Below, piece by piece: positions 24,407 through 33,512 of a DNA stretch of 64,000 bases (position 1 is its first letter; every line of letters starts with the position of its first letter). The translations under genes were made by a program, and so were the position numbers. This stretch comes from Chlorobium phaeovibrioides (GTDB taxonomy: Bacteria; Bacteroidota; Chlorobiia; Chlorobiales; Chlorobiaceae). Location of the stretch: positions 124,001 through 188,000 of the forward strand of contig NZ_RXYK01000003.1 in assembly GCF_003968655.1 (NCBI RefSeq), read 5' to 3'. The notes beneath the pieces were generated by a model that saw nothing but the letters and a program-made list of their open reading frames with translations, ran no database searches and had not been told where the DNA came from.

Positions 24407-25072
24407 CTATCGGGATGCACTTTTGATTTTTGCGGCAGCTGCTTTCGGGTCTGCTGCCCTGAAAAACGCGGTTCCGGCTATCAGCGCATCGGCTCCTGCC
24501 GAGACAACTTCCTGCGCGTTCTCTTCGGTGATTCCTCCATCAACGGCAATGACCATATCGGGGTTACGCAGTGTGCGCATCTTATGAAGAAGACGGATTT
24601 TTTCTACGGAGGAGGGGATGAATTTCTGTCCTCCGAATCCGGGGTTGACTGACATGATGAGAACAAGATCCAGGTCGGGGAGGATGGATTCAAGCGTGGA
24701 TATGGGAGTTGCCGGGTTGAGCGATACGCCTGCTTTGGCTCCGAGGCTCTTGATGAACTGGATTGTGCGGTGCAGGTGCGGGCAGGTTTCCTGATGGACG
24801 GTTATCTGATGAGACCCGGCTTTGACGAACGCTTCTATGTATCGGTCGGGGTCGGCAATCATCAGGTGCGTGTCGATGACAAGCGGGGTGTTTTTTGCTA
24901 TGGCGTCAACGACAATGGGGCCGAAGGTGATGTTGGGGACGAAATTGCCGTCCATGATGTCGCAGTGGATCCAGTCAGCACCTGCATCTTCCGCTATTTT
25001 AAGGGATTGACCCAGACGGGTGAGATCGGCGGAGAGGATGGAGGGGGCAATGAGAGTTGACTGTTCTGGCAT
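24407..25072 (-). CDS. rpe: Ribulose-phosphate 3-epimerase
   Basis: Interconverts ribulose 5-phosphate and xylulose 5-phosphate; cytoplasmic TIM barrel metalloenzyme. 221 residues from the ATG at 25072, which begins MPEQSTLIAPSILSADLTRLG. Other motifs are WIHCDIMDGNFVPNITFGP (catalytic Asp and metal site), IDTHLMI, AGVSLNPATPI, LIMSVNPGFGGQKFI and VDGGITEENA. The frame is open for 44 further codons upstream, but these overlap the Omp85 gene and do not resemble the family. It follows the Omp85 gene by 22 bases. In an organism using the reductive TCA cycle its task is pentose supply, not carbon fixation. Confidence 0.96.
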   Translation of the reverse strand: MPEQSTLIAPSILSADLTRLGQSLKIAEDAGADWIHCDIMDGNFVPNITFGPIVVDAIAKNTPLVIDTHLMIADPDRYIEAFVKAGSHQITVHQETCPHLHRTIQFIKSLGAKAGVSLNPATPISTLESILPDLDLVLIMSVNPGFGGQKFIPSSVEKIRLLHKMRTLRNPDMVIAVDGGITEENAQEVVSAGADALIAGTAFFRAADPKAAAAKIKSASR

Positions 25073-25094
25073 GGCTGTCGAGGGTTTTGTGTGG

Positions 25095-27275
25095 TTAAAA
25101 AGCTTCGCCGATTCCAAAGTTGAAGGTGACATTTCCCGGACCTCCGCTCGATATGACCCATGGATTATCGAGTACCGGATCGTGGAGTTTCCATGCGAAG
25201 TCAAACCGGAAAGGACCGATGGGCGAGCCTATCCTGAGTCCGAGTCCGTAGTCCCAGGCGAAGTCGCGTGTGAGGGAGTTGAAGCTGAGGGCGTAGGCGC
25301 CGTTGCGGTTCCAGATGTTTCCAATGTCGGTAAAGAAGGTGACGCCGGACTCCTGTCCGAACAGACGGAAGAATTTGAGACGGTATTCCAGAGCCATTTC
25401 AAGCTTGATGTCAGCTCCGAAGTTTGACGCGGCGTCGCTTTCGCTGCTGCCGGGACCGAGCGTGTTGAAAAGCCAGCCCCGCATGCTGTTGGACCCTCCG
25501 GCATAGAATCGTCGCTCTTCCGGGGTTGCTTCGGCTTTGCCCCAGGGCGCCATCCATCCAACATCCAGTTTGCCGGCAAGCTGCTCTTTTGCAGAGAGCT
25601 GGCGGATGAGGGTGATGCGTGTATCGGCCTTGACATACTGCGAGTAGGTTGTGCCGAAGATCTGCGGGTCATTGTCGGTGAACCCCTCTTTCCCGGAGGT
25701 GTCAATGTATTCATCGATCAGCCAGGGCAGGGCACCAGCGTGTTCAAGGAGGATGTCGACAGTGCGGACGGTTCCGCGGGCCGGGACCCGTTGGCGGTTT
25801 GATGTGTTGAACCGAAGCCTGAAGGTCTGGTTGATATGGGTGTCGAGCAGGCTGTCAAGCCCGGCGTTGAGGTCATCGGTGTCGGTCGGATCGATGCCTA
25901 TGTTCTCTGCCAAATCTGTTGTGAAGAGTTGTTTGAAGCCTCTGAGGGAGTCTTTTTCGACCAATTCTATATCAAAGAAGTCAAAATTGAGTTGTGACGA
26001 GGGCCCTTTTTTTGCGCTGTAGCTCGCTCTGAGAAGGGCGTAGCGGTTTGAGAGGAGGACCGGCAGCTCTGTTTTTGCATATTCGGCCGTGACGCTGTAG
26101 AAGTTGCCCGGGTTTCTCAGGACGGGAAGGAGCAGCGTGTTTTTGAGCCTGAGTTCATAGGGGGTCACTTTGTCGTACTGGTCGGAGGTGAGGTTGTCAA
26201 GGAGGTTGTTGCTGCTGCCGGTCTGGCTTCCGTATTCTGCTGTAGTCCGCAGTTGTTCGGCTCCTCCGAAGAGGTTCCGGTTTTCGTAGCTGAGGGCGCC
26301 TCCGATAAAGAGAGAGCCGTAGCGGTTGTCAACCAGAAGTTTGGGTTCCAGCTGATGTTTCGGGGCGGGTTCGAGATGGACGGTGCTGTAGAGTTTGTCT
26401 GCTTTGACGGAATCCTCTTTGATATAGATGGATGAAAAGATGTTTGTAGTGCCGAGGTTCTGGAGTGTGCGCTCTTCGCGGCTCCGACGGGTGAGTTCTC
26501 CGGGCCGGAAGCTGATGGCCGAGCTGATGAGTACGGGTGAAATGTTTACCCGTTCAGGAATGGTGATGCGGGTGCTGTCCTGGAAGGTTGTTACAGGGGG
26601 GCCGGAGGAGCGTCGTTTCAGCGGGTTATGGACAACTGCTGTCACGGTGCCATAATGAAGCTGCCGGGGGAGGCTGAGCATATATGTAATGCCGGCGCGG
26701 GTGCCGGTGGTGTCAACCGTGATTTTGAGACTGTCTTCATTGAAAAAGGCGAAGCCTTCCTCCCTGAAGAATGCCAGAGCGCGGTCCCGTTCGTCAATGA
26801 GCCCTTCAACGGAGAAGATGTCGCCCTTGTGCAGTTTCTGTTCCCAAAAGAACCGCTTTCTGAGTTCAGGCGCGATGGTGCCAAGCCCTTGATAGGCAAG
26901 GGAGTCTATTGTGGTTGGCTGGTTTTCCGTTATCCGGAAGTCAATATCGATCCGTTGACCTCCTTTTTTTCTTTGAAGGAGGGTGTCAATGTCGGCAAAG
27001 AAGTATCCTTTGTAGGTATAGAGCTTTTTGAGAAGAAGCAGGTCTTTTGTGAACTCTTCCCCGCTGAAGGGTTTTCGCTGTTTGCCGAAGAGGCCGAGGC
27101 CGAGAAACGACCGCTCTCTTGTGGTCATGATGACCTGGCTCAGCTCCTCGTCGCTGACTGCGCGGTTGCCGGTGAAGAGCACTTTCCCGACATAGGGTTC
27201 GGCGGGTTCTTGTTCAGCTGCATGTGCCGGCAGTACGAAGAGAAAAAGAAGCAGCAGTCCCACGCCGACCCTCAT
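25095..27275 (-). CDS. Omp85 superfamily outer membrane protein (BamA/TamA type)
   Basis: 726 residues from ATG 27275, with a signal peptide MRVGVGLLLLFLFVLPAHAA cleaved near residue 20. N-terminal POTRA-like modules follow (VGKVLFTGNRAVSDEELSQVI; IDSLAYQGLGTIAPEL; and a third region with INISPVLI-like text), then a C-terminal beta barrel of about 400 residues with alternating aromatic strands. The barrel contains FYAGGSNSMRGW, the counterpart of the conserved VRGF/Y loop, and ends VTFNFGIGEAF. Chlorobiota and Bacteroidota carry several such paralogues. I do not call it bamA itself, because the POTRA set looks shorter than five and the neighbours (rpe, DUF2795) are not the usual skp-lpxD group. 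An upstream TTG at 27302 inside an A10 run is not convincing. Confidence 0.85.
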   Translation of the reverse strand: MRVGVGLLLLFLFVLPAHAAEQEPAEPYVGKVLFTGNRAVSDEELSQVIMTTRERSFLGLGLFGKQRKPFSGEEFTKDLLLLKKLYTYKGYFFADIDTLLQRKKGGQRIDIDFRITENQPTTIDSLAYQGLGTIAPELRKRFFWEQKLHKGDIFSVEGLIDERDRALAFFREEGFAFFNEDSLKITVDTTGTRAGITYMLSLPRQLHYGTVTAVVHNPLKRRSSGPPVTTFQDSTRITIPERVNISPVLISSAISFRPGELTRRSREERTLQNLGTTNIFSSIYIKEDSVKADKLYSTVHLEPAPKHQLEPKLLVDNRYGSLFIGGALSYENRNLFGGAEQLRTTAEYGSQTGSSNNLLDNLTSDQYDKVTPYELRLKNTLLLPVLRNPGNFYSVTAEYAKTELPVLLSNRYALLRASYSAKKGPSSQLNFDFFDIELVEKDSLRGFKQLFTTDLAENIGIDPTDTDDLNAGLDSLLDTHINQTFRLRFNTSNRQRVPARGTVRTVDILLEHAGALPWLIDEYIDTSGKEGFTDNDPQIFGTTYSQYVKADTRITLIRQLSAKEQLAGKLDVGWMAPWGKAEATPEERRFYAGGSNSMRGWLFNTLGPGSSESDAASNFGADIKLEMALEYRLKFFRLFGQESGVTFFTDIGNIWNRNGAYALSFNSLTRDFAWDYGLGLRIGSPIGPFRFDFAWKLHDPVLDNPWVISSGGPGNVTFNFGIGEAF

Positions 27276-27329
27276 GGTGTGAATTGAGCGGTGGCGGGTC
27301 AAAAAAAAAATCCGGAGTGAGGGTGCATT

Positions 27330-27557
27330 TCAGTTCTGGAGCTCTTCATCACTGTATCCGAAGTCTTCATCGGTCGGGTAGTCTGGCCAGATTTCATCAA
27401 GGCTTTCATACATGTCGTCGCTGTCGGGCAGATCCTCAAGGTTTTCAACAACCTGCTGCGGTGCTCCCGTTCTGTTGACATAGTTGATCAGTTCGTCTTT
27501 TGTTACCGGCCATGGCGCGTCTGCTATGTATCGGGCAAGGTCGAGATTCCAGTACAT
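27330..27557 (-). CDS. DUF2795 family small acidic protein
   Basis: 75-residue acidic protein: MYWNLDLARYIADAPWPVTKDELINYV, then TGAPQQVVENLEDLPD and an Asp/Glu-rich tail DEIWPDYPTDEDFGYSDEEL. The N-terminal half matches the DUF2795 fold pattern (helical, with the Pro-x-x-Lys-x-x-Leu core). The function is unknown. The strongly charged, uninterrupted frame, the ATG start and its position 24 bases after the M23 peptidase gene in the same direction support a real gene. Confidence 0.8.
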   Translation of the reverse strand: MYWNLDLARYIADAPWPVTKDELINYVNRTGAPQQVVENLEDLPDSDDMYESLDEIWPDYPTDEDFGYSDEELQN

Positions 27558-27581
27558 ATTCAGTTTTTTGTTTTGTTCATA

Positions 27582-28298
27582 TTACGAGTTGCTTCCGTTG
27601 TCTTCTTCTGCAGGGCTTTGGTTGGATATGAATTTTTCAGGATGGGCTGCATCAAAGAAGTATGCTGCCGGATCAACCCTCTGTTGACGGCGCATGACCT
27701 CATAGTGCAGGTGGGGGCCGGTGGATATTCCCGTGCTGCCGACAAGGCCGATGATCTCCCCTCGTCGAACGCGTTGGCCCATCCGGACAAGTGATTTCGA
27801 TAGATGAGCATACAGGGTAGTGAATCCGTAGCCGTGGTTGATGACAACTTTCTGGCCGTATCCCCTGTCATAGCCGGACCATGCTACCGTGCCGTCTCCG
27901 GTTGCTTCGACATGTGAGCCTTTTGGGGCCGAAAAATCAACTCCTGTATGAAACATCCGCACCTTGTAAATGGGGTGTGTTCTGGCACCGAATGAGCTGG
28001 TGACGGGCCCGCTGACAGGTCTGATGTTGGGTACGCATGCCAGGAAAGGACTCTGCTGTGAGTTTTTGAGCCCTTCAGCCGGTGCTGCTTTTCTGCTGTC
28101 CCCCTCTTCAATCTGCATGATCAGCTGCTCTATTGTCTGCTCCGTTCCCGGTGCCATGTTCGTGACGGGGGGTTCGGCAGCTCTGAGCTGCATGGGCAAG
28201 GCTGTAAAGAAAAGCAGGAAAAAGAGTATGAAGCCGATCGGCTTGATGGCGCGCCGTATTCCCGCACTTCTTTGGGCCTGTGGTATTCTCAATGCCAT
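27582..28298 (-). CDS. M23 family (LytM-type) peptidoglycan endopeptidase
   Basis: 238 residues with an N-terminal membrane or signal segment (FILFFLLFFTALPMQLRA). The C-terminal LytM domain holds RPVSGPVTSSFGARTHPIYKVRMFHTGVDFSAPKG, whose HxxxD gives two zinc ligands, and GISTGPHLHYEV, which gives the HxH ligand and catalytic His. All four active residues are present, so this should be an active zinc endopeptidase rather than an EnvC/NlpD-like activator. It would cut peptide cross-links in the periplasm. The ATG at 28298 gives the full signal region. Confidence 0.92.
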   Translation of the reverse strand: MALRIPQAQRSAGIRRAIKPIGFILFFLLFFTALPMQLRAAEPPVTNMAPGTEQTIEQLIMQIEEGDSRKAAPAEGLKNSQQSPFLACVPNIRPVSGPVTSSFGARTHPIYKVRMFHTGVDFSAPKGSHVEATGDGTVAWSGYDRGYGQKVVINHGYGFTTLYAHLSKSLVRMGQRVRRGEIIGLVGSTGISTGPHLHYEVMRRQQRVDPAAYFFDAAHPEKFISNQSPAEEDNGSNS

Positions 28299-28389
28299 AC
28301 AGTCAGTGAATTAGCGCTTTTCTGCGGGAGTTCAGGCTATAATTTTTTGAATATAAAAATTTTTTTTTGATAAGCTCGTGAATAGTTCT

Positions 28390-31212
28390 TCAGTGCGCTT
28401 CGAGCCAGTTTTTTCCGGTTCCGCAGTCCACTTCAACCGGGACGGTTTTCATTCCGCACACGCCGGCAGCTTCAATCATGGCCTCTTCAACCAAGGCGCT
28501 GAGGTTTTCCTGCTCCTCGGGCGTTGTTTCAAAGACCAGCTCATCATGGACCTGCAGGAGCATTGATGACTGCATGTCATGTTCCTTCATCCTTTTGCTG
28601 CAGAGGATCATTGCGCATTTGATGATGTCGGCTGCGGTGCCCTGGATGGGGGTGTTCATGGCCGCCCGCTCGGCAGCTTTCTGCAGATTTCCGTTTCTGC
28701 TTGAGAGGTTGGGGAGGTAGCGGCGTCTGCCGAGAAGGGTGGTGACAAAGCCTTTCTCTCTGCCGGTTGTTTTGATTGTGTCGAGGGCTTCAAAGAGGCC
28801 CGGGTATTTAGCCGTATAGGTGCTGATGATGTCTGCGGCTTCGCTTCGGGGTATGTTGAGCCTTTTGGAGAGGCCAAAGGGCTGGATGCCATAGAGAACC
28901 CCGAAGTTGACCTCTTTTGCCTTGCGACGCATGTCGGGAGTGATGTCGGGGGTGTCGAAGATGACCCGCGCCGTGGCGCTATGGATGTCTTCGCGATTGC
29001 GGAACGCCTCAATGAGTTTGCCATCACCGGAGATTTCTGCGGCGATGCGCAGCTCAATCTGGGAATAGTCAGCCGAAAGCAGAAGGTTTCGGGGGTCGGT
29101 GGGGATGAAGGCTTTACGGATTTCCCTTCCGAGCGGGGTGCGGATGGGGATGTTCTGCAGGTTCGGGTTGGACGAAGAGAGTCTGCCTGTGGCGGTGATG
29201 TGCTGGTTGAAAGATGTGTGCACGCGTCCTGTCCGGGGGTTGAGCATTTTCGGCAGGGCATCAATATAGGTGGTCTTGATTTTCTGCAGACTCCTGTATT
29301 CAAGCAGGTTTCCGACAACGGGATGAAGAGGGGCGAGCTCTTCAAGCACTTCAACATTGGTTGAGAAGCCGGTTTTGGTGGTTTTCTTTGTGGGGAGGCC
29401 GAGCACCTCGAAGAGGATCCGGGAGAGCTGTTTTGGTGAGTCAATGTTGAAACTTTCTCCGGCTGCACTGTGGATGGTTTCCTTCAACTGCAGCAGCTGC
29501 GTTCCGACGCTTTCGGATGTGGCGGCAAGGTGGCGGGTATCAATACTGATTCCTTGTGATTCCATGGCGCCAAGAACGCTGATCAGCGGGAACTCAAGAG
29601 TTTCGCCTATGTGGCGGAGGTTTGGCTCCTCAGCCAGCTCTTTTTGCAGGATGGCGGTAAGGCGGAGTGCTATGTCGGCATCCTGGCATGCGTAGTCGGT
29701 GAGTTTTCGGGGCTCGACATCGTCAATGTGAAGTTTCGTTTTCCCTGTCCCTGTCAGCTCGTCGTATTTGGTGGTGCGCAGCTTGAGGTGGCGGGCGGCA
29801 AGGTCGTCGAGGTTGTGCGTCGTTTCCGGGTTGAGGAGATAGCTTGCCAGCATGGTGTCGAAACTGATGGGGCTGAGTTCCAGACCATAGTTTTTGAGGA
29901 CCAGAAGGTCGTACTTGAGGTTCTGTCCCGTTTTGGCTATGGCGGGGTTTTCCAGAAGCGGGCGGAGCAGTTCGATTGTCTTTTCACGGCTGAGGCCTGT
30001 ACGGGCAAAGGAGATGAAGCTGGCAGTGGCGGGAGTGGCACTGAGCGAGATGCCGGCAAGTTCGGCTTCGCAGGTCTTGAGTGAAGTTGTTTCAGTGTCA
30101 ACGGCCACAAGTGTTGCTTTCATCAGTTCTGCGACAAGGCTGCTGACCCCTTCTTCGGTGGAAATCATTCTATAGTCAGATCCTTCACGGGGGTCGCCAA
30201 GGGCGTCAGTTTCCTTATTTTCGGGCGCTTCAGTGCCTTCCGTCAGAGCATTTCCTGCTGTGGCAAATCCGGGGAACGCATCGGGCAGGCGTCGCGCAAT
30301 GGTTTTCAGTTCAAGCTCTTTGAGCAGAGCGAGGATCGCATTGCTCTCTGGCGTGGTGCAGGCAAGCTCCTGCAGGGTGACGGGGAGCTCAAGATCAGTA
30401 CGGATGGTTACCAGGTCGGTAATGAGAGGAAGGCGGGAACGGAACTCTTCAAGGCTGGCTCGGGTTTTGGGGGCAATTTCTTCAAGCTTTTCGTAGACAT
30501 TTTCCAGAGAGCCGAATCGTCCGAGAAGCGTTGCTGCGGTTTTCGGGCCAATCCCTTTGGCTCCGGGAATGTTGTCGGAAGTGTCACCGGTGAGGGTGAG
30601 GAACTGGGTGAACTGAGCGGGCGGAACGCCAAACTGTTCAGCAATTCCTTCCGGGGTGAGCAGCTGCAGTTCGCTGTCGTTTTTTGTGGGGCGGAGCATC
30701 GATACCCCTCCATGAACAAGCTGGGCGAGATCTTTGTCGGGGGTGACGATGAAGATGTTGCACTGGTCTTCAAACAGCCGTGCAGCACTCCCTATGAGAT
30801 CATCTGCTTCGTAGCCGGGGGTTTTCAGGATAGGTATTCCGAGAGCTTCAAGCAGCTTGAAGAGAGGTTCAATCTGGGCAAGCATGTCTTCAGGCGGGGC
30901 CTGCCGGTTGGCCTTGTACTGATCGTAAAGGTCGTGGCGGAAGGTTTTTTCCCGGCTGTCAAATGCGGCGGCGAGGTAGCCGGGATGGTAGGTCTCGAAG
31001 ATTTTGATGAGCGTGGAGAGGAAGCCGAAGAGGGCGCCTGTCGGCTGGCCGCTCCGGTTCTGCATGCCTGAGCGCTGCAGAGCGTAGTGTGCCCTGTAGA
31101 GCAGCGCCATGCCGTCAATGAGGAAGAGCGATGGCTTTGTGCCCGCAGGCGGTTGTGCGGTACTGTTCTTGACGCTGTCCTCAGGAAAAAAGTCGTACTG
31201 GCGTGTGTTCAT
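28390..31212 (-). CDS. polA: DNA polymerase I
   Basis: 940 residues with all three domains. 5'-3' exonuclease: FLIDGMALLYRAHYALQ, AAFDSREKTFRHDLYDQYKANR, GYEADDLIGSAARL, VTPDKDLAQLV and GDTSDNIPGAKGIGPKTA. The 3'-5' exonuclease looks active: VAVDTETTSL (Asp and Glu), GQNLKYDLLVL and YACQDADIAL carry the metal-binding acids. Polymerase: SADYSQIELRIAAEISGD (motif A), RRKAKEVNFGVLYGI (O helix with Phe, as in E. coli) and LLQVHDELVFE (motif C). It functions in Okazaki fragment maturation and repair. Its ATG overlaps the pheA stop codon by 4 bases, so it is translated from the pheA transcript. Confidence 0.98.
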   Translation of the reverse strand: MNTRQYDFFPEDSVKNSTAQPPAGTKPSLFLIDGMALLYRAHYALQRSGMQNRSGQPTGALFGFLSTLIKIFETYHPGYLAAAFDSREKTFRHDLYDQYKANRQAPPEDMLAQIEPLFKLLEALGIPILKTPGYEADDLIGSAARLFEDQCNIFIVTPDKDLAQLVHGGVSMLRPTKNDSELQLLTPEGIAEQFGVPPAQFTQFLTLTGDTSDNIPGAKGIGPKTAATLLGRFGSLENVYEKLEEIAPKTRASLEEFRSRLPLITDLVTIRTDLELPVTLQELACTTPESNAILALLKELELKTIARRLPDAFPGFATAGNALTEGTEAPENKETDALGDPREGSDYRMISTEEGVSSLVAELMKATLVAVDTETTSLKTCEAELAGISLSATPATASFISFARTGLSREKTIELLRPLLENPAIAKTGQNLKYDLLVLKNYGLELSPISFDTMLASYLLNPETTHNLDDLAARHLKLRTTKYDELTGTGKTKLHIDDVEPRKLTDYACQDADIALRLTAILQKELAEEPNLRHIGETLEFPLISVLGAMESQGISIDTRHLAATSESVGTQLLQLKETIHSAAGESFNIDSPKQLSRILFEVLGLPTKKTTKTGFSTNVEVLEELAPLHPVVGNLLEYRSLQKIKTTYIDALPKMLNPRTGRVHTSFNQHITATGRLSSSNPNLQNIPIRTPLGREIRKAFIPTDPRNLLLSADYSQIELRIAAEISGDGKLIEAFRNREDIHSATARVIFDTPDITPDMRRKAKEVNFGVLYGIQPFGLSKRLNIPRSEAADIISTYTAKYPGLFEALDTIKTTGREKGFVTTLLGRRRYLPNLSSRNGNLQKAAERAAMNTPIQGTAADIIKCAMILCSKRMKEHDMQSSMLLQVHDELVFETTPEEQENLSALVEEAMIEAAGVCGMKTVPVEVDCGTGKNWLEAH

Positions 31213-32051
31213 GCATTCACCACCCCATAGCTGCCAAGTACTTTGACCATAGTGGCAAACTCTCTGAGATGAGAGAGGGCGTGGCTGATTGCCGGATCGT
31301 CACAATGGCCGAGGATGTCGACATGGAAAAGGTACTCGAAGGCCTTTTTGCGGAAAGGGCGTGATTCAATTTTTGTGAGGTCGATGTTGCGCAATGCCAT
31401 TGTGGCGAGCGCCTTGAAGAGAGATCCCTGTTCATTTGGCAGGGTGAAGACGATTGTGGTTTTCTGGCGCGAGGTGTCATACCCGGCAGTTTGTTCAAGG
31501 GATTCAGGATGCTGGGCATGGGTGATGCAGAAGAACCGGGTGATGTTCCACTCTTCGTCGGCGAGGTTCCGCTGAAGGATTTCAAGCCCGTAGAGCTCCC
31601 CTGCCCGCTGTGAGGCTATTGCCAGTTTTGTGGGATCTTGTTCCGATGCAATCATTTTGGCGCTGCCGGCGGTGTCGTAGGCGGCTTCGGCGGTAAGGTT
31701 CGGGTGGGTGGCAAAGAAATTCCTGCACTGGGCAAGGGCCTGGGGGTGCGAGAGAACGCGCTGTGCTGTTTCGGGCGAAGAACCCTCGAGACCCAGAAGA
31801 CAGTGTTCCACCTTGACAAAGGTTTCTGCCTTGATGACAACCGGATGCTGGAGCAGGAGGTCATAGTTCTGGTGAATGCTGCCTCCCAGAGAATTTTCCA
31901 TCGGAAGGACTGCCATGTCTGCTCTCCGGTTTTCGACGGCGGAAAACACCTCTTCAAACGAGTTGCAGGGAAGGGGCTGACCAAGCCGCAGGGCCGCAAT
32001 TTCACTGTACGCTCCAGGTTCCCCCTGGTAGGCTATCTTCAGGTTTGTCAT
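31209..32051 (-). CDS. pheA: Prephenate dehydratase with ACT regulatory domain
   Basis: Converts prephenate to phenylpyruvate in phenylalanine synthesis. 280 residues, without a chorismate mutase domain: IAYQGEPGAYSEIAALRL, MAVLPMENSLGGSIHQNYDLLL, VLSHPQALAQCRNF, DTAGSAKMI, AIASQRAGELYGL and EEWNITRFFCI with the catalytic Thr-Arg-Phe. The C-terminal ACT domain has NEQGSLFKALATMALRNIDLTKIESRPFRKKAFEYLFHVDI, including the ESRP phenylalanine-binding motif, so feedback inhibition by phenylalanine is expected. Divergent from yebC across an intergenic inverted repeat, and upstream of polA with a 4-base overlap. Confidence 0.96.
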   Translation of the reverse strand: MTNLKIAYQGEPGAYSEIAALRLGQPLPCNSFEEVFSAVENRRADMAVLPMENSLGGSIHQNYDLLLQHPVVIKAETFVKVEHCLLGLEGSSPETAQRVLSHPQALAQCRNFFATHPNLTAEAAYDTAGSAKMIASEQDPTKLAIASQRAGELYGLEILQRNLADEEWNITRFFCITHAQHPESLEQTAGYDTSRQKTTIVFTLPNEQGSLFKALATMALRNIDLTKIESRPFRKKAFEYLFHVDILGHCDDPAISHALSHLREFATMVKVLGSYGVVNA

Positions 32052-32089
32052 TATTTTTTCTTGTGATTACCTTGCACTAAAGCCGTTGG

Positions 32090-32121
32090 AATAGATTTAC
32101 TTTAAAGAAAATAAATCTATT
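32090..32121. promoter_or_regulatory. Perfect 10-base inverted repeat between pheA-polA and yebC-ruvC
   Basis: AATAGATTTA (32090-32099) and TAAATCTATT (32112-32121) are exact inverted copies with a 12-base spacer that itself contains TTTAAA. It is placed 39 bases before pheA and 49 bases before yebC, so one protein bound here could control both directions. A cruciform or mRNA hairpin is the alternative. No T-run follows on either strand. Confidence 0.55.
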
Positions 32122-32169
32122 ATCATAGACAGGCCCTTTCCCGAACAATCATTTCAGAAGTTTTTCGCC

Positions 32170-32922
32170 ATGTCAGGACACAGCAAGTGGGCAACCATCA
32201 AGAGAAAAAAATCGGCAACAGACCAGAAACGGGGCAACCTGTTCACGAAGCTGGTCAAGGAGATTACCATAGCCGCAAAAATGGGCGGCGGTGACCCGGC
32301 TGGAAATCCCAGGCTGCGCCTTGCCATTGATACGGCCCGGTCGAACTCGATGCCGATGGACAACATTCAGCGGGCCATCAAGAAAGGAACCGGTGAGCTT
32401 GAGGGTGTAAGTTATGATGAAATTACCTATGAGGGCTATGGACCGGCAGGCATTGCCCTGATTATTGAAACAGCTACGGACAACAAAAACCGGACTGTTG
32501 CCGACCTGCGGCACATCATGAGCCGCAACAACGGCTCTCTTGGTGAGAGTGGCAGTGTGTCGTGGATGTTCCATCGAAAGGGAAGTATCGAGGTGCCGGG
32601 TGGATCGGCCACCGAGGAGCAGCTGATGGAGGTGCTTCTTGATGCGGGTCTGGAGGATATTGGTGGAGACGCTGAGGGTGGTTATACTGTGACTACAGAT
32701 GTGCATGATCTTGAGTCGGCAAAAAAAGCCCTTGAGGAGGCCGGAATAGCTTATGAGAACGCCAAAATGGATCTGATCCCGGAGAACTTCATTGAGCTTG
32801 AGGCTGATGACGCCCGCAAGGTCATCAAACTGATTGACGCTCTTGAGGGTAATGACGATATACAGGCCGTTTTCAGCAACATGGAGATCAGCGAGGGTGC
32901 CATGGACAGCCTTGACGAGTAG
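32170..32922 (+). CDS. yebC: YebC/TACO1 family protein (translation or transcription factor)
   Basis: 250-residue cytoplasmic protein starting [32 protein letters not shown], the strongly conserved opening. Other family text is [26 protein letters not shown]-type [30 protein letters not shown], and [19 protein letters not shown]. YebC proteins were first described as DNA-binding regulators (PmpR) and more recently as ribosome-associated factors that relieve stalling. It is followed 3 bases later by ruvC, an old and widely kept pairing. Confidence 0.95.
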   Translation: MSGHSKWATIKRKKSATDQKRGNLFTKLVKEITIAAKMGGGDPAGNPRLRLAIDTARSNSMPMDNIQRAIKKGTGELEGVSYDEITYEGYGPAGIALIIETATDNKNRTVADLRHIMSRNNGSLGESGSVSWMFHRKGSIEVPGGSATEEQLMEVLLDAGLEDIGGDAEGGYTVTTDVHDLESAKKALEEAGIAYENAKMDLIPENFIELEADDARKVIKLIDALEGNDDIQAVFSNMEISEGAMDSLDE

Positions 32923-32925
32923 AGT

Positions 32926-33495
32926 ATGGTTGTGCTGGGGATAGATCCCGGAAGTCTCGCTACCGGTTACGGCGTTGTTTCCGGGGACGGAAGGGAGTCG
33001 TTTCGGGCACTTTCCTGCGGTCTGATACGCCTCCATCCCCGAAAGAGCCATGCTGTGAGGGTGGGGGAGATATATCGGGAGCTCAGTGAGCTGATTGGTG
33101 AGTTGAAGCCGGATCGGGTGGCCATTGAAACCGCTTTTGTTGGAAAGAATGTACAGTCGGCCCTCAAGCTCGGGCAGGTGAGGGGGGCCATCATGGCGCT
33201 CTCGTTCAATAGCGGGGTGCCGATTTTCGAGTATGCTCCCCGGGAGGTGAAGTCAGCGGTGACCGGTCGTGGAGGAGCTGCAAAGGAGCAGGTTGCCTTC
33301 ATGGTGGCCTCAATGCTTTCCCTCAGCAGTGTGCCGAAGCCTTTTGATGTGACTGATGCGCTGGGTGTTGCGCTCTGTGATCTCCTGCGGTGCGGGGGTG
33401 GTCAGAAAGAACGCCAGACAGATATGAAGGGTTCGGGTGGAGGGTTGTGCAGCTGGGGTGATTTTGTGCGTGCAAGTCCGGACAGGGTTCTCTAA
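32926..33495 (+). CDS. ruvC: Holliday junction resolvase RuvC
   Basis: Dimeric endonuclease that cuts Holliday junctions in concert with RuvAB. 189 residues, starting [18 protein letters not shown] with the first catalytic Asp at residue 6; [24 protein letters not shown] supplies the catalytic Glu, and [15 protein letters not shown] the final acidic pair. The four-acid centre is complete. It starts 3 bases after the yebC stop. RuvB is encoded separately at 58456; RuvA is not in the window. Confidence 0.96.
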   Translation: MVVLGIDPGSLATGYGVVSGDGRESFRALSCGLIRLHPRKSHAVRVGEIYRELSELIGELKPDRVAIETAFVGKNVQSALKLGQVRGAIMALSFNSGVPIFEYAPREVKSAVTGRGGAAKEQVAFMVASMLSLSSVPKPFDVTDALGVALCDLLRCGGGQKERQTDMKGSGGGLCSWGDFVRASPDRVL

Positions 33496-33512
33496 CCATT
33501 AAATCATACGCT

